NCBI GenBank assembly: GCA_905183005.1
Contig: CAJJDO010000013.1
Location: forward strand, 423,728 to 487,727
Source of the DNA: Paramecium pentaurelia
Taxonomy: Eukaryota; Ciliophora; Oligohymenophorea; Peniculida; Parameciidae
Direction: 5' to 3'
DNA length: 64,000 bases
In this document: in pieces, positions 35,637 to 47,661 of the stretch
Numbering within the stretch: the first letter of the stretch is position 1
Layout of the letters: every line of letters begins with the position of its first letter
Program-made: the position numbers and the translations under genes
The notes under the pieces: generated by a model
What the model was told of the DNA's origin: nothing
Databases searched by the model: none
The model's input: the letters and a program-made list of their open reading frames with translations, nothing else

Positions 35637-36697
35637 GATCTTGGTGCTTCTCCTTTACTATTATCATTTCCTCCACTATTTTTAGACATATCATCTTTAT
35701 TTTTATTAAAGTAATTATTAAATAGATCTATCACTTCCTTTCTATTGTATTTTCTAGCAAAAAATAAAGCATTTTTCTTAGATGAATCAACTTAACCTGG
35801 ATTACATCCATTCTATAATTAATTATTATTGTTATACTTCTATTAATACTTTACATATTTCAACATGTCCTCCATTGGCTGCATAGAATAAGGCTGTTTA
35901 ACTAGAGAGTTTATCAACAATGTTAATATCTATTCCATATTGTATTAATCTAAAATATAGACAATTATTATAATACCTAATGACAATATCATATCTATTA
36001 TCTCTAGCAGCATAAAACAATGGTGTTTATCCATATCTATCTTAATCATTGACATTTACAGTATTGGTTGACAATACATAATCAAGAAGTCTTAATCTTC
36101 CATCTCTGCATATATAAAATAAAATCGATTGACCTAATTAATCTTTGTAATTTAAGTTGGCTCCAAAATCAAACAACAATTCTAATGTTTACAATGCTAT
36201 ATTATCATCAGGACCCTAAACAACTATGTATGTTGAGATTTATCTTTAAGATGGATCTATTTTATTAACTAAATCAATATCTCTATACTAATCTTATATT
36301 TATATAATATCAAATACTTAAAATTGACTTAGTTTTTTCGAAATCTTAATTTTTTAATGCAATTTTATAATCATCATAAATACTTTGAAGTTATTCAGAT
36401 GTCAACTTTTATTATTTTTCAGAAACCATCTCATAACCATTATTTTATTAATAGGTTTATATATTTTGACTATTTTCAGATACTCCCACAATCGACAAAA
36501 ACTAATTATAGGCTATATAACAAATTACTTTTACTTATTTCATCCTCATTAAATTATTAGATTAAAGATTAAATATCAGATTAACAATAATTAGCAGTTT
36601 CTAGTATTTATTCTAAATCACTTTTTGTGATCCTATTGTTTTATTATTTTTCTTAAAACTTTTCAGCTAGAAATCCTAATTGTGGGGAAAAGTTCAT
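35016..36697 (-). CDS. Ankyrin repeat - polyQ - bromodomain protein
   Basis: 511 residues, six introns of 22-27 nt. N-terminal 120 residues: helical region. Then three to four ankyrin repeats, clearest in DRYGQTPLFYAARDNRYDIV and SSQTALFYAANGGHVEICK. A run of 17 glutamines follows, all encoded by TAA. The C-terminal 110 residues are a bromodomain: AHFFHQPVDQKKYGISDYFE (ZA loop) and TKPMDFGTIK. The acetyl-lysine-binding Asn is in NCILYNGETSEVG. Ankyrin repeats plus a C-terminal bromodomain match apicomplexan BDP1, a chromatin reader of active promoters, so I infer a nuclear role. Confidence 0.85.
35586..35636 (-). repeat. Trinucleotide repeat encoding polyglutamine
   Basis: Seventeen units of TAT on the plus strand. 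On the coding minus strand the in-frame reading is 17 consecutive TAA codons, all glutamine in this code. A standard-code reading would see 17 stops. Confidence 0.95.
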
Positions 36698-36752
36698 TAT
36701 TAAATTTTATTTAAATAATTTAATATTAAGTAATATTTTTAATCGATATAGA

Positions 36753-37250
36753 TCAAACATTGCTTAAGCTTTTTAAGAACTCAGCATAATTAACTCTCTT
36801 CATTGTATCAGTAAATGGATCCAATTGATGACATAAAAATTCAACTTCTTCAGCAGGAACATTATTCTTTAACAATACTTTCTTAATCTTTTCTAAGGGA
36901 ATATACCTAATTAATATTATTCTATCTATTATAATACCTATCATCATCTTTTGCTAATAATTTGAAAGCATTTCTCACATCATTAAAAGTATAATCTGTC
37001 AGTTTTAAATTAAAAATTTTTAAAAACTCTTCAAATCCAATCTATTCTTTTTTTCCAAATATTCTTTAAACCATCTCATCAAATTATTCTTATGGAATCT
37101 AAAAATCATTAAAAACAATCATATTACCTTATAATCAATCATAATAAAAAGATCAGCCAAACCCTTTTTGTCTAGTTTTCCTTCTACTGCTTTCATTGAA
37201 AAGATTTCTTTAAATGCTTATCTATGTGCATTCTTAACTTCTAAGCTCAT
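36753..37250 (-). CDS. Calmodulin/centrin-like EF-hand protein
   Basis: 145 residues after introns of 29 and 31 nt, the size of calmodulin. The four-helix-pair layout is kept: KEIFSMKAVEGKLDKKGLADL, then IPQEQFDEMVQRIFGKKEQIGFEEFLKIF, then NAFKLLAKDDDRYIPLEKI, then PFTDTMKRVNYAEFLKSL. The calcium loops are degenerate; none has the full D-x-D-x-[D/N]-G pattern. It probably binds a target peptide with little or no calcium, like myosin light chains. It starts 56 nt from the end of the bromodomain gene in the same orientation. Confidence 0.7.
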
Positions 37251-38190
37251 TTATATTATTTATTTTTTTTAAATATTAATATATAAATCATTAATATAAT
37301 AAATATCTATATACAGTAAAAAAATATCTAACAATTTAAATATCATAATCTCAAGTTGATTGTCTTTTATTTTAATTAACTAATTCTCTAACCAATGTTT
37401 TATAAGAGACATATAACATGGGAATAGGTTATTATAATTAATGTAAGAATAATGTATCAAAAATCTTAAATCTATTCTTAAAAGTCATTTTAATACCTTA
37501 TTCTAAATTGAATAATTAACTAATTAGAAGAAATCTAAAATAAAATAGAGAAAAATCATTTATTAATGTGAAGATTATCTGACTAGTTATTATTGTTTTT
37601 AATTATTGATTGTAAATAATAGTTAAATTTAATTAACAAATCTAGATAAGATATAGATATAAAATATTCAAATTATCAAATCCTTATAAGTTAATTAAAA
37701 TTTACAATCAATTTATGATTTTTAGATTTTACTAAATCAAAATAAAATATAAATAAGAAAAATTCAAGAATAAACATTAAAGATTCATCTTCTACTTATA
37801 TTTTTAGTTCTTATATAATATTCTTATTCGAAGAATATAATTTTACAAGAAAGATAATGAATTTTAATATTTGTTGTTCCTTATTCTACAATCTAAAGAG
37901 TAGATAAGTTAATCATATTAGATTGGAATATAAAATTAGTAAATTATGAATAATTGAATTATTTTATGAATAGATTATGAATATAAAGTGATGAAATTAT
38001 TTAACTTAAAACAGTAGATTAGTTTCAAAATTAAAAAAATAAATAATTTATAAATATTTATATAAATAAAATATTTTATTAACTATAAATCATATCTTTT
38101 AAGAAAATGATATTTTAGATCAACAAATTACAAATTTAATATTTTAATTAGAGATATTGATATACAATAAAATCTTTTAATTCTCAGTCA
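37251..38190. other. Long AT-rich intergenic region upstream of tRNA-Gly
   Basis: About 940 nt, the longest empty stretch here. I found no reading frame with protein-like content on either strand, and no repeat or RNA other than the tRNA that follows. Confidence 0.5.
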
Positions 38191-38262
38191 GCGTCTATAG
38201 TATAGAGGTTCGTACGAATGCCTTCCAAGCATTTAGGTCGGGTTCGAGTCCCGATAGACGCA
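38191..38262 (+). tRNA. trnG-UCC: tRNA-Gly (anticodon UCC)
   Basis: A 71-nt cloverleaf plus discriminator A. The 7-bp acceptor stem GCGTCTA pairs with TAGACGC. The D arm is closed by GTA/TAC with GG in the loop. The anticodon stem AATGC/GCATT encloses CTTCCAA, giving anticodon TCC. The T arm has GGGTTCGAGTCCCG, which is also the B box. It has no intron and no encoded CCA. Its GC content stands out sharply from the flanks. Confidence 0.97.
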
Positions 38263-38264
38263 AC

Positions 38265-38271
38265 TTTTTTT
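38265..38271 (+). terminator. RNA polymerase III terminator
   Basis: A run of seven T residues begins 3 nt after the tRNA discriminator base, the standard pol III stop signal. Confidence 0.85.
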
Positions 38272-38387
38272 ATATTATAAAAAAAATAATTGTATTAAAA
38301 TAAAATAATTATAATTTATTTTTATAATTTAAGTATAAAATAATTGATTAGCCATGCAAAATATAAATGGTTAACAAAAATAGTAAT

Positions 38388-40653
38388 TCATTACAATTAT
38401 GAAGTTCTTTTAATTTTAGTTTCTAAAAGATTAACAAATTCATTCATTGATATCTAAATAGTATATTTATATTAATACCATTCCATCTTTATTTATATCA
38501 CAATCTTTCAAAATATCTTGCCACATATTTTCATCAATTTCATTTCCAAATAATTCATTAATTTCTTATTTAGTAATAAAACCATTTCCATCTAAATCAA
38601 ACAATTTAAAAGCCTATTCTATTTTTTTTTTGCTTAGAGATTTATCTCTGTTAATTGAAGCAGTAACAAATTCACTAAAATCTACTTTTCCAGATTTATT
38701 AGCATCTAGTTATGGAAATAATTCATCTACAACTTATTGAGCTGCAATTGAATCACCTTTATATATTTTCATATAGGCTAAGATTATATAATTATATACC
38801 AGCTAACAATTCTTCTTTGCTAACAGTTCCATCTCCATTTTTATCAATATCTTAAAAAGTCTTCAATAAATCTTCTTTTTCTTAACTTTAAACAACTTAA
38901 ACTGTTATGAATTATAAAATTGCATATTTTAGTTTATTTTTAGAATCAAAATCTTATAATCTTTTTAAACTGATATTGTTAACTTATCCTTTAGCTTTAT
39001 TATTGGCTATCCAACTATGTTATTAAGCTTCTGATGCACTAATACGGGAAGAGTGATCATAAAAGAGCATTCTTCTGATTAAATCTTTTGCTTGCATCGA
39101 TACTCTAGACCAATCATTACTATCAAATTAATAGGTTCCTTTTCTAACTTTAGATAAAACCTCTCCTTCACTATGTCCAAAGAATGGAGGATATCCACAA
39201 AGCAAAACATACAATATAACTCCTAAAGACCATATATCACATTTTTCATCATAACTACCATTCAAAACTTCTGGTGCTACATAAAATGGCTAAAATAATC
39301 TATATATTTTATACAGTTCCAATTCTTTTATTAAGTTTTTCTTCATTAACTAATTTAGCACTTGCTCCAAAATCAATAATTTTTAATGATGCACCATGAT
39401 TTTTAGAATCAAATAAAATATTCTCAGGTTTCAAATCCCTGTGTACAATACCTTTTGAATGACAATAAGCTACAGCTGTCAAGATTTATTTCATATAACT
39501 TGCTATTTCTTGTTCAGTTAAGATTTAAACATATTTAATTTTTTCAAATAATTCACCACCTTCATAGAAGATTTTTAATAGTTTTACCATCACAATATTC
39601 ACTGATTAAATAATATGAATTATCATCTTAATACATTTCATATAATTTGACAATATTTGGATGATCAATATCCATTAAAATATTAGTTTCTTCTAATAAT
39701 TTCTCTTAATCTTCTTTCTTCAATTTAGATTTTAAGATCAATTTCATAGCTCTTACCATACCTAGATATAATAAATAATAATACCAGTTTATCTATGAAC
39801 TACTTTATATACTTTACCAAATCCTCCTTATCCTATCATATCTTTTACAGTGTAGAATTCACTTACATTCTTTTTTGAATTAATCCTAACAAACATAGTT
39901 TATTTAATTATCCATTATTTTTCTTATCCTTATAACTTACTTTGTGATTTAGAATCTTATTTATTATCTTTTTTACCACTTTTAATATCTTGAGAGTAAT
40001 TAGTCTCTTTTTTTGGAGATTGTTTATGTTCTTTTTCTTTTTCTTATTCATCTAATTGTTCCTTTAATTTAATTTATGTTTTCAAATCTAAAATATCAGC
40101 TAAATATTCAGGCTACTGATATTCAGTCAATTCTTTTGCTAATTCTGTAAGTTAATGCATATCTAAAATATTATATTTTCTAACCATTTTAATGTCCCTA
40201 ACAACAGCCCATGATTAGAAAAATATTAATTATTTATTAAACTAAAATTATATATTTAATTTTTCTAACTATTAGTCAAAATCTCTTGTGATCTTAAATT
40301 AAAACTAATTTTATGCCATTAAGAAAGGTTTAACCTTTAACCTAATAATATAAATCTAAATAATAATATTAAATAAATCATAATCATGTCTTCTTCCAAA
40401 ATTAAATTTTAAAGATTACATTCTACATTCTTCTTTATATTCTTAATTTTTCATTATATCCCAATTTTGAACTTTCATCATATTCAAAATATTCTATTTA
40501 TTATTTTCATTACTAATTTATTTACACAAATACTCTTTCTTTCATTCAATATTCATTTATTAATTTATTTACTTTGTCTCTCAATAATTTATATTAAATC
40601 TATTCTATTAAAAATGCCATTTCATTATATAAAATATACTATTTCAAGAACAT
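38388..40653 (-). CDS. Calcium-dependent protein kinase (CDPK) with long N-terminal extension
   Basis: Kinase motifs: MIGQGGFGKVY, AMKLIL, HRDLKPEN, IDFGASAK, YVAPEVL, and RISASEAQQHSWI. A junction helix and four EF-hands follow: DKNGDGTVSKEE, DANKSGKVDFSE, DLDGNGFITKQE and DINKDGMISMNE. This is a complete CDPK, activated by Ca2+ binding to its own EF-hands. The start is uncertain. ATG at 40187 gives about 100 residues before the kinase. The frame has no TGA upstream, passes coding-looking VVRDIKMVRKYN and an ATG at 40319. With one 34-nt intron it can reach an ATG at 40653 through LKFNFGRRHDYDL. I give the longest form. Confidence 0.85.
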
Positions 40654-40830
40654 CTCTCTATCTTACCATATATCATATTTTTACTTACATATATTTTAAG
40701 AATCTATTTTAGAATATAATAAGTAAAAAGTGCTTATTCTATTTCTGATTACATTAATATTAAATTACTTATAGATTGCTTTACTTTAAGCATTAAATAA
40801 TTAGTTATTTTTTAAATCTTTTTAAAATTT

Positions 40831-41456
40831 TCATTCAATAATTTTGTAAACTCTTCTTATTTTTTTCAAAAAATCTATTGCTCTTGATATTAATTGAATC
40901 TAACTCTAATCTAAAATCATTTTTTTTATAAATTATCTTAAAATTCTTAAAACAGTTCCATCTTTTTCTTTTTCATTATATATTTTTTTAAATTCAACAT
41001 CTTAATCTCTTCAATATTTAATAGCAATTTGAACTTAAAATTAGTTGATCCTTTTAATTAAAATGCTTATCTAAAGCATCTTTATCATATTTTATAAAAT
41101 AAAATAATAGTTCCATTATTATTATCAAATCTAAAATACATTCCAAATAGGTTTTCTTAGTTAAGTGTGCTTTTCAATCATGAAAAATACTTTTTCCATC
41201 TCTTTTTCATTTCTTTTTCTTTTATTTTCTATATTCTCTTAATACAATTTAAATATTTATTGATCTTACTACAATTGTGTTGACTTGTTTAATTTTTGCT
41301 TCTTAACTCAATTATAAGCAAAAAGTATTCAAATATTTTCCTAATGAGTGATTATTTCAAAAGCACTTTAGCGATTAGAAAGAATAAATAACAAAATAAC
41401 AAATAAATAATTATTAGTATAAATAAGTATAATTAAATTTTATGATGACTCATCAT
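40831..41456 (-). pseudogene. Membrane-anchored protein gene with one frame break
   Basis: Starts MMSHHKIQLYLFILIIIYLLF, an N-terminal hydrophobic anchor, then basic helical sequence. With introns of 21 and 26 nt the exons sum to whole codons and read NTLNQENLFGMYFRFDNNNG, then QDVEFKKIYNEKEKDGTVLRI, ending at a TGA (40831-40833). One in-frame TGA at 41085-41087 interrupts it. A one-base shift at the same place would also keep an open frame (KYDKDALDKHFNQ). So this is a young pseudogene, a sequencing error, or a splice I have missed. No family recognised. Confidence 0.5.
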
Positions 41457-41631
41457 TACTCTATATTTTGATTCAACAAAATAAGGTCAATTATTATAAC
41501 CCATAATATCTATAATCCAGAATTCAGATCAAAATTTAAATTTATAATTAGTAAGTTCAAATCCTAAAAGTAATCTAAAAAATAATAAAATATAAATTAA
41601 TGATACAAATTTATTAATATATAATATATTA

Positions 41632-44600
41632 TCACTATAAAGCTTATTTTTGATTACTCATATCTTTTATACCTCCCTTCTCAAATCTATTATAAACATC
41701 TTTATAAAAGAGTATTTATTTTTAACTCAAACTTGGTTTCATGCTCTTCATAATATCTTAAAATAATTCCTTCGTTAATTTAAAATCTTCTATTTTTTCC
41801 ACCTTTCTTTTTAGACTAAAGTCTTCTAATTAAACTATTCTATCAGTTAAATATATTCTGGCTTCTTTGAAAAATGAGACAACATCTGCTTAAGATAATC
41901 CAAACAATTAATCAGCTATCTCTTATTCTGTAATTCCATCAAACTCTAATGGTCCTTTATAAATATTTAAAATTTAAAGTATTTCTTCATTATTAGGTAA
42001 ATCTATTCTAACATGTTTATCTATTCTCCCTGGCCTTAAAATGGCTGGATCAATTAAATCAGGTCTACTTGAAGCAGCTACTATGTATACTCCCTTCATT
42101 CCTTCTTCCACTCCATCGAGATAACATAAAAATTAATTGACAACTCTATCTGTAACTCCAGAATGTGAAGATGTTCTTACAGGTACAACCGAATCTATTT
42201 CATCCAAAAATATAATGCAAGGAGACAATGATTAAGCCTTTTAAAAAAGATCTCTAACATTTTACTCAGATGATCCTTTAATTTATTATTACTTAATATA
42301 CCTATGTATTTATCTAGTAATTCAGGTCCCTTTACTGTTAATACATTAATATTTAATTCATTGCAAATGCTCAAACTAAAATAGGTTTTTCCACAACCTG
42401 GCATACCATAAATTAAAACACTTTTTGGTAGTTTAATTTTGGATTTTGCAAACAAATGCTCATATCTCATAGGTAAATCAAATAGATCTAAAATTATTTA
42501 TTTTTATTCTTGAAGACCACCTATTTCTTTAAAAGTTGGTATTTTTTTATTTAATTACACTTATTAATCTTATAAGTCATTAATTTATTATAAAATCCAT
42601 TCTTCTGATATTTATTGATTCAATTCTTCTTAATATTTTTCTCTCTTTTATAAAGCATAAAATTAAGAATAATTGAAATTTTCAGATTTTGATGCTAAAA
42701 ATTCAGCAGATTTTTTAATTTCTTGAGAATGATAACATTATTCAAAAATTCTTTATCTAAGTTCTTATTTTGGTTTATTAAATTCAATAATTGCATCCTT
42801 TGAAAATATTTCTAATATTAAATAATAATATTAAATACTTTATAGATTGAAATTTAAATAATCTTTAGATGGGGAAACCACTATTAATTTAATTTTTGGA
42901 TATTCCATAATTTAATTTCTAATAATTTTACTTAAGACCTATATTAATGATATAAAATTACATTTGAAATAAGTATTTAGAATGATTATTAGAAATCAAT
43001 TAAATCAATACTTTTAATAGATTCAACTCCTTTTACTACTATAAGTATATCTTTAACAGAAACTTATCTTGATTACCAAAAAATATGTTTGATAAATTTT
43101 TTAACTATTTTAAATTAATAATTTTACCATTTTATAGTTTTTCATTTTATCCTTGCTGATTTAATTTATCTAAATTTAATTTAATTACTTCATAATTTGT
43201 TTTTAAATATTAAATCAATATTTACATTGCCTAAATTTCTTTACAACTAATCAAACATTAAGATTTTGATTCTTAATTTAAAATTGATTCTAATTATTTT
43301 ATTGGTTCATCAAATAATTATAAAAATAATTAATAATCTTATTAAAGAACCTTTTTTTATCTCAAACCTTAGTATTAAGTAAGTTTGATTTCTTTTTAAA
43401 TTGGACTTGTAAATCCAAGTATTCTAATATGTTCCTCTAAATATTTATTAAGCAATCCTTTTTCTCTTTCACCAATTACTTTAGGTTCATTATGTTCATT
43501 TACAATTGATAATGTTTATAATAAATGCTCTGGTTAATTACCTATTAATTAAACAATCCTCAAAAAATAGAGATGTTCTTAATTAAAATGAACTCTGCCT
43601 AATATTTTAATCATTAATTACTTTGTAGAACAGTTTATTAATTTTTTTCTATTTTTTCTAATATTGATTTGATGACAGTATCTTTGCTTAAAGATAAATC
43701 TGTATAGAAATTGAAATATATTTTTTAAAATATAAATTAATTTCTTTTGAATATTCTAATATTTGCTTCTTTACTAATATCATGTTCTTATGTATTAATT
43801 AAAATCACTTAACCTTCTCTTATACCAAGATGTTTAGCATAATATTTGGAAATGAAACAATATTTTGTATTAATTTTATTATTATATTTGAATTATACAA
43901 TTGCAGTTTTAGGAATATTTTATTTTTATTTGTTTTTTTTTAAATGTTTGGCATATTTAACATAATTTCTGTATGATTTAGGAAATGAAGATGAATAAGT
44001 TATTTAATATAATTTATCCAATCTATTATTATGATATAGTTCTGTATTTATTTCAATAAATGATTCAAAATAATCTTAATCTAAAAGTAGTACATTTAAT
44101 TCAATTAAATCCAATTTTTGTTCTGGTTTTTATGCTTCTTCAATTAAAATATTAATTTCACAATTACGACTTATAGCAATAGGGCCATTATAATCTTATG
44201 CTTTGAAAGTAAAAGTAACAAATTATCCTTCTTAATAAAATATTGGAAAAAGTAATTCATTATATACAATTTAAATTTTATTAAGGAGTTCTGTTTCAAA
44301 TATTTCCTTTTAATGTTGAACTATCATATAATCTGACCATTTTTGAACATATATAGTTATGGCACTTGATTGATTGCAATTTGAGACTTAAATTTATTCT
44401 AAAGTAATAATTACTTGTTGTTATTTGTATATAATCATCATCATCAATATTTAAAAGTTATGCAAATTAAAATCCAATTTCAATATGATTATCTTCTGAA
44501 ATACCTTAACATCCAAAATATGCAATTTATTAGGTCTTCATTAATTCACTTTAATAATGAAGAAATCATTACCCTTTTATCACTTAACATAGATTTCCTT

Positions 44601-44651
44601 AAGAAAATGATTATGTTGTGAATTATTAAAACATTCTGGGTAGACTAACAT
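41632..44651 (-). CDS. PEX1: Peroxisome biogenesis AAA ATPase PEX1
   Basis: About 950 residues. The C-terminal AAA domain is PEX1-like: IYGMPGCGKT (Walker A), VKGPELLDKYIG, CIIFLDEID (Walker B), and the SRH region SHSGVTDRVVNQF followed by VAASSRPDLIDPAILRPGRID. PEX1 with PEX6 forms the hexamer that extracts the ubiquitinated PTS1 receptor PEX5 from the peroxisome membrane. Upstream are a degenerate first AAA-like region and a PEX1-type N-domain (HIEIGFQFAQLL), both less certain. The P-loop begins GMPGCGKT rather than GPPGTGKT. It is transcribed away from WDR24 across 64 nt. Confidence 0.85.
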
Positions 44652-44715
44652 AGCAATCTTTTCTTTATGTTATTTTGGCTTATAATTACATAATAAAATA
44701 TTTATATTTATATAT
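44652..44715. promoter_or_regulatory. 64-nt divergent spacer, PEX1 / WDR24
   Basis: Only 64 nt lie between the two start codons. Both promoters and both 5' UTRs must fit here, or overlap the coding ends. AT-rich; no named element seen. Confidence 0.45.
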
Positions 44716-47014
44716 ATGGATTAAGAATTAGATTTACAAACAAGCATATCATCAATAGATATTGATTATTAAGGTAGAAATTTGGTAGTTGGTGGGAGGG
44801 AAATATTAAAAATAATAGATTTGGATTAAATGCATAAAAAAATGAATATCAAATAGAATTTGAGAAGATAAGGCACTAAATTAGCAATAGGTTATGTTGA
44901 ATTTAATCGCAAAAAACCAACTTTATTATTGGCTGCATCTGTATAAGGATAATTTTAGGTATGGGATATTGATAAACAAAAAGAAACAGTTTATAGAAAT
45001 CATTAAGCTGCTATCCATAGAATGACTTGGCATAATGAAAACTGTTTTATTAGTGGTGGATAAGATTATGCAATTAATTATTATGATTATCGTTAACCTG
45101 TTGCATAACCAATTTTTACATTATAAAGAAATGAAGCAATTAGAGATATTAAATTTAACATAACAAGAGACAATTACTTTATGGCTGCTTCAGAAACAGG
45201 TTAGTTAGAATATTTTGATATTAGAAAATAACAAGAGAATGTTACTGAGATTAATTTAAGGGGTAGGAAATAGGATCCATTTACAAATTTAATTATATGC
45301 TTAGATTGGACTAAAGATAATGTTTTAGCTAGTGGATCAAATGATAAAGAAATCAAAATATTATAAGTTGAGAATCACACTGATATCAAAGAAAAAGAAG
45401 TCATTTAACATATAGATGGTTCTTCTCATATAAAATGGCATGTATAAAACAATTCTCTATTGAGTGTGTCATCATTAAATAGAGATATTTCAGTTACTAC
45501 TTATGATATTCGAACTCCTTTTAGACCAATGCATATTATAAAAGGTCATAATGATATAATTACATCCTTTGTTTTTAATTAAGATGAATAATATGTATTT
45601 ACAGGATCTAAAGATAAATATTTAAGAATGTAATCTGTTAGATAAGCTTATCAAGTATATAATAATTGTCCCATATTTCCTGTTGCCTTTAATTAATATA
45701 ATGATTTGCTTATGAAATTAGAATCTCCCTTCCAAAATTAAAATGAATCAGATAAAATCAACCATTATAACATGAATTTGTAATTAAATTAAAAGTAATC
45801 TTCAAATGAAGATTTTAATTTATACAAGTCTAAGACATAGAATACTTCTTAAAATAATTTGATTTAAAATTCATTGTAAGATATTCAAAAAGCAACTTCA
45901 GGAACTCCATAAAACTCATAAAGTCAAAAAAATAATGTTAGATCAATTTTCTATATTGAAGCTATTGATTAAAGATTTGATCCTAAAATCCCTTTTGATG
46001 AGGAATTAAAATATTTTTAAAAGAATTACAATTCAAAAAAAGATTTCTCTTACAATAGCAATATTGCATTGTAAATAGATAAACCAGAAATAGCACACTA
46101 TTGGAAAGCTTTAGAACATCTTGTTAATGATTTTAAAAAATTATCTGTAGAATGTGGTCCCAATATTTCTATGTTGAATTGTCCTATATAAATATCAAAC
46201 AAAGGTAATGATTAATCAGATGATGATTAAAAGTCTCCTTTAGAATAAATGACATAAGTTACAAAAAATAATAAATAACATGAAATAAAGTAATTAGATT
46301 CGTAGGATCTCTAAAAACTTTATAAATATTTCGAAAAATATCCAGCAGCATTTAGATAAGAATTAGATAGCAAGAATATCGTAATTGAGGATTAAAATCA
46401 TTTGAAAATTCATATAGAAAGAATACCTTACTATAAAAATTTATTAAGAACAATGACTCCTATAGGTTATTTATTGACTGATAAAAAACATATGATGTAA
46501 TAATTTAATAATATATTAGGTAAGTTATCTCAAATTCTATACTTTAATTAATTTAACATGTAATAGATTAAGGGGATCTTCCAAGTGGATTTTGGATGGC
46601 TGCTTGTGCAAAAAATTATGTATAATTCCCTGATTTGATTGCTAAAAAATGGACTCAATCTTATATTGAATTATTAGTCGCATTTGGAAAACATACATTA
46701 GCAATGAAAGCTGCATTAGAAAGTCCAGTTGAATAATTTAGAACTAGTAATAAATATGTTACAAATGATAAATGTCTTGGTCCATGTAAAAATAGTTAAA
46801 TTACAGGAGCATTTTGTAATATATGTAAGACAGATTTTATATGCGTAATATGGTATTATTAAATGTTAAATAATAAAGTTTTAAACCAGTAAGAGGTCTT
46901 TACTTATGGTGTTAATAATGTATGCATGGAGGTCATATGAAAGAAATGAAAAATTGGTTTAGCAATAATACTTAATGTCCTTCTGGATGTGGACATAATT
47001 GTTTTGATAAATGA
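44716..47014 (+). CDS. WDR24: WDR24-like GATOR2 subunit
   Basis: About 740 residues. N-terminal WD40 propeller: LLLAASVQGQFQVWDID, CFISGGQDYAINYYD, FMAASETGQLEYFDIR, VLASGSNDKEIKI, and YVFTGSKDKYLRM. A Gln/Asn-rich linker and a helical region follow. The C-terminal zinc-binding RING-like end reads GLYLWCQQCMHGGHMKEM...CPSGCGHNCF, closer to WDR24 than to WDR59 or MIOS. WDR24 works in GATOR2, which activates TORC1 at the lysosome in response to amino acids. A few introns occur in the last third. Confidence 0.8.
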
Positions 47015-47661
47015 AATTAATAATATTTTTTTTTAATTAAAAATAATTATGAACTCTAAACTAATTCAAAAAGACTAATTAAATATTAATAGCAAAAATT
47101 TAACATTTTCAAATAGTGTTTATCTACTGATCCTAAGTTTTAATTGATAATTTAACATAGGAGTATTGATAAAATATATTTATTTATAAATAGTTATCCA
47201 TAAAGAAGATTTACGAATGAATCTTTAAAGTGAGATTGCTATATAAAATTAAATTTGAATATCTCTTTTATTTAATTTTAATTTTTAATCATACACGATA
47301 TATTATGTAATAACTCCTAAAATAGCTTTACTCTATTAATAAAGAAAAATATTAATATGATACTTTTTCTATTAAGATTAGTAAATGATTAAATATAAAT
47401 TATCCAAAAATTAAGCTTTTTTGTTTATTTTAATTATCTCAAAATACAGTTTATAACAAACATCTTTGAATTCTAAATTCTAATATAAACTTTAAATATA
47501 TTTATCATTTGAATGATTAAGATCTGATATGCTCATTGAAAAACAGCAAATTATTAACATATATTTAAAAGAAAATGATTTAATTTAGTTATTGTTTTAT
47601 TCATATTTTTAATTTATCATTATAAAAAGATTATTTTATCAATTTTTAATCTATTTTAAAT
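47015..47661. other. AT-rich intergenic region
   Basis: About 650 nt between convergent genes, with no gene or repeat that I can support. Confidence 0.45.

Noticed and set aside
40190..40215. Possible MGCC myristoylation start upstream of the CDPK
   Set aside because: That ATG is out of frame with the kinase, and no intron of usual size brings it into frame.
40386..40748. 119-codon hydrophobic frame on the plus strand (MSSSKIKFQ...)
   Set aside because: The same stretch on the minus strand reads as protein (MFLKQYILYNEMAFLIEQ, LKFNFGRRHDYDL) in frame with the CDPK. Pyrimidine-rich antisense of coding DNA easily gives a false hydrophobic protein.
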